6,545 nt of DNA from Frankiaceae bacterium (GTDB lineage Bacteria > Actinomycetota > Actinomycetes > Mycobacteriales > SCTD01): positions 1 through 6,545 of the forward strand of contig JAJAYV010000279.1 in the NCBI GenBank assembly GCA_026786045.1, given 5' to 3'. Made by a program: the position numbers and the translations under genes. The notes beneath the pieces are model-generated. The model was not told the origin of the DNA. It did not search any database and was given only the letters and a program-made list of their open reading frames with translations. Of this stretch, positions 1-5,061 are shown one piece after another; position 1 is the stretch's first letter; each line of letters starts with the position of its first letter.

Positions 1-274
1 CCAGCGCCTGCCGCATCTGGTCGGCCAGGTCGCGGCTGGAGAAGTAGGCGGTCGCCGCGGCCACGGCGAGCGAGGGGTGGGCGGCGAGCAGCTCGCCGAT
101 CGCGAGCACCTCGGTGGTGAACGCGTCGACCGTGCGCGCGTAGGGGTTGATCGCGCCGACGATGCGGCCGTCCGCGGCCAGCGGCAAGCTCAGGGCTCTG
201 CGCGCGCCGAGCTCCACGGCCTTGGGTCCGTAGCTGGCGAAGCGGGTGTCGTCGATCAGGTCGCGCACCCGCAT
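1..274 (-). CDS. GAF-domain regulator, probably GAF-ANTAR; incomplete at both ends
   Basis: The minus strand reads MRVRDLIDDTRF, then ELGARRALSLPL, DGRIVGAINPYA, and ends in the window with SSRDLADQMRQAL. This order (V-x-D-L...D-x-R, a G-x-R-x-x-L-S-L-P-L strand, G-x-I-N-x-Y-A, then a helix with L-A-x-Q-M-R-x-A-L) matches the second half of the GAF domain of actinobacterial GAF-ANTAR proteins. In those proteins the final helix leads into the RNA-binding ANTAR antitermination domain, which here would lie left of base 1. ATG at 274 is the nearest start, but family-like residues (EGCRRAREG) continue upstream in frame to about 307. The next in-frame ATG is at 448 and would add an unrecognisable Pro/Gly/Arg-rich leader. 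The first half of the GAF domain, including a Q-Y...G-E-G-P-C stretch, is not found in any minus-strand frame, so the gene may be 5'-truncated. It is transcribed away from the transport locus, and no functional link is evident. Confidence 0.6.
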   Translation of the reverse strand, partial: MRVRDLIDDTRFASYGPKAVELGARRALSLPLAADGRIVGAINPYARTVDAFTTEVLAIGELLAAHPSLAVAAATAYFSSRDLADQMRQAL

Positions 275-366
275 GATCGAGCCCTCGCGCGCCCGCCGAC
301 ACCCCTCGGCGACCGGGTCGGCAGGAGATCCCGGGCTGACAGCGTCCAGCAGGGCCGACCCTCCCG

Positions 367-400
367 GGGGACCACTCGCCCGGGGGGACCACTCGCCCGG
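367..400. repeat. Exact 17-bp tandem duplication
   Basis: The unit GGGGACCACTCGCCCGG occurs at 367-383 and again, identically, at 384-400. Seventeen is not a multiple of three, so gain or loss of one copy would shift any reading frame passing through. It sits just upstream of the recognisable part of the GAF gene. Confidence 0.9.
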
Positions 401-505
401 CGGATGTGGTGATCTCGCCCGCTTGGACCGGCCCGTCGATCGCCACATCGTCGGAACGCGGGCGCAGCCGACGCCGCCCACCTGGGCGCCCCGGACATGG
501 TCCCC

Positions 506-527
506 ACCAGCTGACGCAACGGCTGGT
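506..527. promoter_or_regulatory. Possible operator: 6-bp-arm inverted repeat
   Basis: ACCAGC (506-511) and GCTGGT (522-527) are perfect inverted arms around a 10-nt spacer, about 75 bp upstream of the ATPase start. The position would suit a sugar-repressor site. In DNA this GC-rich, arms of this length at this spacing can occur by chance, and no regulator gene is visible. Confidence 0.2.
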
Positions 528-587
528 CGCGCCAGACGTGACGCGGGTCAGGCCGGTGTGACAGGTTGCGCCCTACCCCGAGCAGAC

Positions 588-595
588 AGGCGGAG
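588..595 (+). promoter_or_regulatory. Ribosome binding site of the ATPase gene
   Basis: The purine-rich stretch AGGCGGAG ends 7 nt before ATG 603. It supports that start over the in-frame upstream ATG at 246, which would add 119 residues of Arg/Pro/Gly-rich sequence unlike any transporter ATPase. Confidence 0.6.
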
Positions 596-602
596 CGCAC
601 AC

Positions 603-1709
603 ATGGCCAGCGTCACCTACGACGGGGCTAGCCGTCTCTACCCCGGGTCCGACAGCCCCGCCGTCGATGCCCTCGACCTCGAGGTGCAGGACGGTGAGTT
701 CCTCGTGCTCGTCGGCCCTTCCGGCTGCGGCAAGTCGACCTCGCTGCGGATGCTGGCCGGGCTCGAGGACGTCACCTCCGGCTCGATCCGGATCGGCGAC
801 CGGGACATCACCGACGTCGACCCCAAGGACCGGGACATCGCGATGGTGTTCCAGAACTACGCGCTCTACCCCCACATGTCCGTGGGCGACAACATGGGCT
901 TCGCGCTGAAGATGGCCAAGCTGCCCAAGGCCCAGATCCGCGAGCGTGTCCTGGAGGCCGCGAAGATCCTGGACCTGGCGGACTACCTCGACCGCAAGCC
1001 CAGGGCGCTGTCCGGCGGGCAGCGCCAGCGCGTCGCGATGGGCCGGGCGATCGTTCGCCAGCCGCAGGTGTTCTGCATGGACGAGCCGCTGTCCAACCTC
1101 GACGCCAAGCTCCGCGTCTCGACCCGCACCCAGATCGCCTCCCTGCAGCGGCGCCTCGGCATCACCACCGTCTACGTCACGCACGACCAGGTCGAGGCCA
1201 TGACCATGGGCGACCGCGTCGCGGTCATGAAGCTCGGCGTCCTCCAGCAGGTGGGCGAGCCGAGCGACATGTACGACCGGCCCGCCAACCTGTTCGTCGC
1301 CGGCTTCATCGGCTCACCCGCCATGAACCTGCTCCCGCTCCCGCTGAGCGAGGACGGCGTGCTGTTAGGCACCGCCGCCGTGCGCCTGCAGCGGCAGACG
1401 CTCGAAGCGGCCAGGGCAGGGGGCGTCGACGGCGTGACGCTCGGCGTTCGACCGGAGGACCTGCGGGTCGTCCCCGGGGGCGAGGGGCTCGACGTCGTCG
1501 TGGAGGTCGTGGAGGAGCTCGGCGCCGACGCCTTCGTCTACGGCCAGGCCACGGTCGACGGCGAGCCGCACGACCTGGTCGTCCGCGTCCCCGGCCGCCG
1601 CACGCCGAAGAAGGGTGAGGTGCTGCGCGTGGCGCCCGAGCCCGAGCGGGTCCACCTGTTCCACCAGGACAGCGGGCTGCGGCTGCCCGACGCGGTGCCG
1701 GCCGTCTAG
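603..1709 (+). CDS. MsmK/UgpC-family sugar ABC transporter ATP-binding protein
   Basis: This 368-residue cytoplasmic ATPase drives a carbohydrate importer of the CUT1 class. All nucleotide-binding motifs are present: Walker A GPSGCGKST (38-46), Q-loop Gln84 in MVFQNYALYPHMSV, signature LSGGQRQR (136-143), Walker B VFCMDE (156-161), D-loop SNLD (164-167) and H-loop His194 in VTHDQ. From about residue 235 the C-terminal TOBE/OB-type regulatory domain follows, with the typical LGVRPEDLRV. The length is normal for the family, where members run about 360-380 residues. Family members include UgpC, MalK, MsmK and the streptomycete MsiK. They do not reveal the substrate, and MsiK-type proteins can serve several transporters from a separate locus, so linkage here suggests a dedicated partner. 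Leu255 is encoded by TTA (1365-1367), a very rare codon in such DNA and the only in-frame one I noticed in the four genes. The gene is first in the apparent locus, 52 bp before the GH36 gene. Confidence 0.95.
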   Translation: MASVTYDGASRLYPGSDSPAVDALDLEVQDGEFLVLVGPSGCGKSTSLRMLAGLEDVTSGSIRIGDRDITDVDPKDRDIAMVFQNYALYPHMSVGDNMGFALKMAKLPKAQIRERVLEAAKILDLADYLDRKPRALSGGQRQRVAMGRAIVRQPQVFCMDEPLSNLDAKLRVSTRTQIASLQRRLGITTVYVTHDQVEAMTMGDRVAVMKLGVLQQVGEPSDMYDRPANLFVAGFIGSPAMNLLPLPLSEDGVLLGTAAVRLQRQTLEAARAGGVDGVTLGVRPEDLRVVPGGEGLDVVVEVVEELGADAFVYGQATVDGEPHDLVVRVPGRRTPKKGEVLRVAPEPERVHLFHQDSGLRLPDAVPAV

Positions 1710-1749
1710 ACCGTCCGGATCCCCGCACCTGCGACAGCCCCCTGACCCC

Positions 1750-1755
1750 TACGCT
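1750..1755 (+). promoter_or_regulatory. Possible -10 element for a leaderless GH36 transcript
   Basis: TACGCT fits the actinobacterial TANNNT -10 pattern and ends 6 nt before the GTG at 1762, the spacing expected if transcription begins at the start codon itself. No Shine-Dalgarno sequence precedes that GTG, which suits leaderless translation. There is no clear -35 box (ACCTGC at 1727-1732 would be in place). A six-base motif is weak evidence alone. Confidence 0.3.
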
Positions 1756-1761
1756 GCCGCG

Positions 1762-3129
1762 GTGCCAGCCTTCCGCGATCTTGTCGCCGTGCCGCGTCCC
1801 GCCGAGCTCCAGGTCTACGAGCACGGCTGGCAGTCCTGGAGCCCGGCCGGGCTGTTCGCCGCCGTGAGGCCGACACCCCGTCCTACCCGGGAGATCTGGC
1901 AGACCATGGCGTTCCGTCCGGGCCGGCCCGCGCCGGCGACCGGGGCACAGGGCGAGGGCCTGCTGGCGGTGCTCGATCCGTCCGGGCGCACCACGGTCGT
2001 CAGCTCCCCCGACCCTGCCGCTGAGGTGGCGAGCATCCGGACCCGAGTCGAGGGCAACCGGCTCGTGGTCAGCGCCGACGGCGACGTCGACGTCCGCGTC
2101 GACGACCGCGGCCTGGTGCCGGCTCTCGCGCAGTGGGCCGACGACGCCGCACGGACCGCCGGCGGGCCGGCCCCGAGGAGCCTGCCCGCGGGGTGGTGCT
2201 CCTGGTACTACTACTGGGCCGGCGTCACCGAGGCCGCCGTCCTGGACAACCTGCGAGCCCTCGACGAGCACGGGCTCGACGTCGGTGTCGTGCAGGTCGA
2301 CGACGGCCACCAGTCGGGCATCGGGGACTGGCTGACGCGCTCGGCGAGCTTCGGCCCGCTGGCCGATCTGGCCGCTGCCGTCACGGCGACCGGCCGGCGC
2401 GCCGGGGTCTGGACAGCGCCCTTCCTGGTCGGCGCCGACAGCAACCTGGCCCGTGCGCACCCCGACTGGCTGGTCCGCGGCGCCGTCGCCGCCGAGCGCC
2501 ACTGGGACCAGCAGGTGGGAGTCCTGGACGTCACCCACCCGGGCGCCCGCGAGCACCTGTCCGAGGTCTACCGGACGCTGGCCGCCGACGGCTTCAGCTA
2601 CCACAAGGTGGACTTCCTGTACGCCGGGGCAATGGACGGCGGCCGCCACGAGGACTGCTCGCCGCTGGAGGCCTACCGGCTCGGGATGCAGGTCGTCCGC
2701 GAGGCGATCGGCGCCGACGCGGTCCTTGTCGGCTGCGGCGCCCCGCTGCTCCCGAGCATCGGGCTCGTCGACGCGATGCGGGTCAGCCCCGACGTGGACC
2801 CGGAGCCCGAGCCGCCGGACGGTGACATCAGCCAGCCCGGCATGCGCAGCGCGCTGGCCAACGGCCGGGCCCGCGCCTGGCAGAACGGCCGGCTCTGGGT
2901 CAACGACCCCGACTGCGTCCTGGCCCGCCCGCAGGTCGGCGAGCGGGAGGCGTGGGCCGACCACGTCGAGGCGATGGGCGGCCTCGCCGTCGTCAGCGAC
3001 CAGCTGACCGACCTCGACGACGCCGGGCTCGCGATCCTGCGGCGGCTGTTGCAGCCCACCGACCCGGACCGGCGGACGTCGTGGGACCCGACGGCCGGCC
3101 CCGACCAGGGCCTGACGGTGCGCGCATGA
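1762..3129 (+). CDS. GH36 alpha-galactosidase, compact, TmGalA-like
   Basis: The 455-residue enzyme should release terminal alpha-linked galactose from oligosaccharides by the retaining mechanism. Motifs in order: YEHGWQSWSP (19-28), GWCSWYYYW (144-152) opening the (beta/alpha)8 barrel, VQVDDGHQ (177-184) with GDW (188-190), GVWTAPF (215-221), HPDWLV (233-238), HKVDFLYAGA (281-290), VGCGAPLLPS (323-332), MRVSPDV (339-345) and LWVNDPDC (378-385). These follow, block by block, the Thermotoga maritima GH36 enzyme GalA as I recall it. By that analogy Asp284 is the nucleophile and Asp344 the acid/base. It lacks part of the N-terminal beta domain and the C-terminal beta domain; I recall TmGalA as about 550 residues. 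No signal peptide is seen, so it is cytoplasmic. GTG 1762 is chosen because the next downstream ATG (1906) would delete the GWQSWSP motif, and the upstream ATG (1615) lies inside the ATPase gene. GTG 1789 is an alternative. The stop overlaps the next start. Alpha-N-acetylgalactosaminidase activity is not excluded. Confidence 0.9.
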   Translation: MPAFRDLVAVPRPAELQVYEHGWQSWSPAGLFAAVRPTPRPTREIWQTMAFRPGRPAPATGAQGEGLLAVLDPSGRTTVVSSPDPAAEVASIRTRVEGNRLVVSADGDVDVRVDDRGLVPALAQWADDAARTAGGPAPRSLPAGWCSWYYYWAGVTEAAVLDNLRALDEHGLDVGVVQVDDGHQSGIGDWLTRSASFGPLADLAAAVTATGRRAGVWTAPFLVGADSNLARAHPDWLVRGAVAAERHWDQQVGVLDVTHPGAREHLSEVYRTLAADGFSYHKVDFLYAGAMDGGRHEDCSPLEAYRLGMQVVREAIGADAVLVGCGAPLLPSIGLVDAMRVSPDVDPEPEPPDGDISQPGMRSALANGRARAWQNGRLWVNDPDCVLARPQVGEREAWADHVEAMGGLAVVSDQLTDLDDAGLAILRRLLQPTDPDRRTSWDPTAGPDQGLTVRA

Positions 3130-4955
3130 GGCTCGGCGTCTGCTGGTACCCCGAGCAGTGGCCCGAGAGCCGCTGGGCAGCCGACGTGGCGATGATGCGC
3201 GACGCCGGTCTCGAACTGGTCCGGATCGGCGAGTTCGCCTGGAACCGCTACGAACCCGCAAGGGAGCAGTGGGACTGGGACTGGCTAGACCGGGCCGTCG
3301 AGCAGCTGCACGGCGCCGGGCTGGAGGTGGTGCTCGGGACGCCCACCGCGACGCCGCCGATCTGGCTGGCGCGCGAGCGACCGGAGGTCCTGACGACGGC
3401 GTCCGACGGCAGCCGGCGCCAGGTGGGCTCGCGTCGGCACACCTGCCCCACCTCCCCCGCCTACCGGGAGGAGTCGGTCCGGGTCGTCGCCGCGTTGGCC
3501 GAGCGCTACGGCACCTCGCCGGCCGTCACGACCTGGCAGGTCGACAACGAGCCGGGCAACCACGACAGCGCCCGCTGCTGGTGCGACGCCTGCACGCTGG
3601 CCTTCCGGGGCTGGCTGCGCGCCCGCTACGCCACCGTCGACGACCTGAACGAGGCGTGGGGCGCGGTGTTCTGGTCGCAGGTGTGGCCGTCGTTCGACGC
3701 GGTCGAGCTGCCGCGCCCGACGGTCACCGCCCACAACCCCGCCCTCGAGCTGGCCCACCGCCGCTTCGCCAGCGACCAGGTCGTCGACGCGCTGCGCGAG
3801 CAGGTCGTCCAGCTGACCGCGCTGTCCCCCGGCCGCCGACTGCTGACCAACCACTACCTCGGCGACGCGGTCGTCGACTGCCGCGACGTCGGGCGTCTGA
3901 CCGGGCTGGTCGGCCATGACAACTACCCGCACGGCGCGTCTGGCCCGTACGACGTGGGGTTCCGGCACGACCTGTGCCGGGGCCTGGCCGACGGCGTCGC
4001 ACCGTGGGTGGTCGAGCAGCAGCCGGGGCCGGTCAACTGGACGCCGACCAACCCGCCCGTCCCGCCCGGCCAGGTCCGGCTGTGGGGCTGGCAGGCGGCG
4101 CTGCACGGCGTGGAGACGCTGCTGTTCTTCCGCTGGCGCGCCGCCCGGTTCGGCCAGGAGCAGTACCACGCGGGCCTGCTGCGCCACGACGCCACACCGG
4201 ACCGCGGGCTGGCCGAGGCTGTGCGGCTGGGCCAGGAGCTGCGCGCGGCGGCCCCTGCGCTGCTGGCGCGCCCGCCGGCGCGGGTGGCGATCACCTACGC
4301 CTACGACGACGCCTGGGCGCTGGAGATCGACCCCCACCTGACCGGGATGACGCACCGCAGCCTGGTGCTCGCGGCGCACGAGGCGGCGTCACGGTGCGGG
4401 CAGGACGTGGACGTCGTCGACCCCGAGGGCGACCTCACGGCGTACGACGTGGTGCTCGCCCCGGCCCTGCACCTGTGCACACCGGCACGGGTCGCCGCCC
4501 TCACGGCGGCGCTCGACGCCGGCGTGACGGTGGTCGTGGGCCCGCGCGCGCTGGTCAAGGACGACGACGACGCGTGGCTGGACGAGCCGCTGCCGGGCGG
4601 GCTCGCCGCCCGGCTCGGTGCTCGCGTGGGCGACGCCCTCACCGAGCCGACCGGCCAGGTGGCGGTCGCGCCGTACGACGTCCCGGCAGGTAGTTGGACC
4701 GACGTCTACGAGGTGCACGCCGACGACGTCACGGTCCTCGCCACCTACGACGGCGGCTGGCTCACCGGGCTGCCCGCGGTCGTGCGGCGGGGAGGTCTGG
4801 TGGCCACGGGCGCCGCCTCCGCCGAGGTCTGGACGGCGCTGCTCGGGGACCTGCTCGGTGTGGAGCCCGCCCCTCGGGGCGTCGAGGTGTTCTGGCGGGA
4901 CGGACAACGCGTCGAGCTCGACTGGCGGACGCTGACGCTCGAGAAGGGGACGTAA
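3126..4955 (+). CDS. GH42 beta-galactosidase
   Basis: The 609-residue enzyme should hydrolyse beta-galactosides in the cytoplasm; it has no signal peptide. It opens with the GH42 hallmark GVCWYPEQWPESRW (4-17), followed by DAGLELVRIGEFAWNRYEP (26-44) and TPTATPPIWL (72-81). The acid/base is Glu142 in WQVDNEPGNH (137-146). The nucleophile is Glu297 in WVVEQQPGPVNW (294-305). Four cysteines, Cys107 and C-W-C-D-A-C at 151-156 (Cys151, 153, 156), match the zinc cluster of the Thermus-type enzymes. After the barrel (to about 380) comes the trimerisation domain (about 385-575, with YDVVLAPALHL at 440-450) and a short C-terminal beta domain. It is slightly shorter than the usual 650-690 residues, mostly at the C-terminus. 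The start ATG 3126 lies inside the GH36 stop (ATGA), so the two are probably translationally coupled. An in-frame ATG at 2952 lies deep inside the GH36 gene and adds only Arg/Pro-rich residues. Arabinopyranosidase activity is known for some GH42 members and remains possible. Confidence 0.95.
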   Translation: MRLGVCWYPEQWPESRWAADVAMMRDAGLELVRIGEFAWNRYEPAREQWDWDWLDRAVEQLHGAGLEVVLGTPTATPPIWLARERPEVLTTASDGSRRQVGSRRHTCPTSPAYREESVRVVAALAERYGTSPAVTTWQVDNEPGNHDSARCWCDACTLAFRGWLRARYATVDDLNEAWGAVFWSQVWPSFDAVELPRPTVTAHNPALELAHRRFASDQVVDALREQVVQLTALSPGRRLLTNHYLGDAVVDCRDVGRLTGLVGHDNYPHGASGPYDVGFRHDLCRGLADGVAPWVVEQQPGPVNWTPTNPPVPPGQVRLWGWQAALHGVETLLFFRWRAARFGQEQYHAGLLRHDATPDRGLAEAVRLGQELRAAAPALLARPPARVAITYAYDDAWALEIDPHLTGMTHRSLVLAAHEAASRCGQDVDVVDPEGDLTAYDVVLAPALHLCTPARVAALTAALDAGVTVVVGPRALVKDDDDAWLDEPLPGGLAARLGARVGDALTEPTGQVAVAPYDVPAGSWTDVYEVHADDVTVLATYDGGWLTGLPAVVRRGGLVATGAASAEVWTALLGDLLGVEPAPRGVEVFWRDGQRVELDWRTLTLEKGT

Positions 4956-4989
4956 CGCACGCGACACGGTCGTCTATAGCGGTTCCGCT

Positions 4990-5018
4990 GTACGGACACC
5001 AGACGTGGTGTTACGTAC
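4990..5018. promoter_or_regulatory. Interrupted 29-bp palindrome upstream of the binding-protein gene
   Basis: The outer arms GTACG (4990-4994) and CGTAC (5014-5018) and inner arms ACACCA (4996-5001) and TGGTGT (5006-5011) pair as 11 base pairs around a GACG centre, broken only by one base on the left against two on the right. It lies 43 bp before the lipoprotein start. It could be an operator for a sugar-responsive repressor. As RNA it could form a hairpin separating the GH42 and lipoprotein transcripts. No T-run follows, so a classical intrinsic terminator is unlikely. A smaller dyad, AGCGG-TT-CCGCT (4978-4989), adjoins it, and TATAGC (4975-4980) is a weak -10 candidate. The rest of the 4956-5061 gap shows nothing else. 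Confidence 0.5.
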
Positions 5019-5050
5019 GCCACACGTCGGCGAGGTGCGCTGACCATGAC

Positions 5051-5055
5051 AGGAG
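5051..5055 (+). promoter_or_regulatory. Ribosome binding site of the binding-protein gene
   Basis: AGGAG stands 6 nt before ATG 5062, near-ideal spacing and the best Shine-Dalgarno site in the window. It excludes the out-of-frame ATG at 5046, which precedes it. Strong initiation fits the excess of binding protein over permease normal for such importers. Confidence 0.8.
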
Positions 5056-5061
5056 CCCCAG

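Larger units (their letters stand above)
275..602. other. Divergent non-coding region
   Basis: This gap lies between the minus-strand GAF gene and the plus-strand ATPase gene. It must hold the promoter of the transport locus and possibly that of the GAF gene, unless the latter starts at 448. I see an exact 17-bp tandem duplication (367-400), a 6-bp-arm inverted repeat (506-527) and a Shine-Dalgarno-like site just before 603. I found no convincing -35/-10 pair. Open frames cross it on both strands, but their residues are Arg/Pro/Gly-rich and match no family I know. Confidence 0.6.

Noticed and set aside
256..600. 114-codon open frame on the minus strand in the divergent gap
   Set aside because: No family resemblance, and it overlaps the recognisable GAF coding sequence in a different frame.
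246..602. N-terminal extension of the ATPase to the in-frame ATG at 246
   Set aside because: The extra 119 residues are Arg/Pro/Gly-rich and unlike family members. A Shine-Dalgarno site and normal N-terminus support ATG 603.
1306..3261. 651-codon open frame on the minus strand across the GH36 gene
   Set aside because: Its residues are Arg/Ala/Gly/Pro-rich with no recognisable motif, and it lies opposite a gene with intact catalytic motifs. Long antisense frames are expected when third positions are nearly all G or C.
3285..4379. 364-codon open frame on the minus strand across the GH42 gene
   Set aside because: Same reason: low-complexity composition opposite a clearly real GH42 gene.
4990..5018. 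Intrinsic terminator for the GH42 transcript
   Set aside because: The dyad can form a stem, but no T-run follows it, so it is listed as a possible operator or hairpin instead.
5046..5048. ATG just upstream of the binding-protein start
   Set aside because: It is out of frame with the lipoprotein signal peptide and lies before the AGGAG site that serves ATG 5062.
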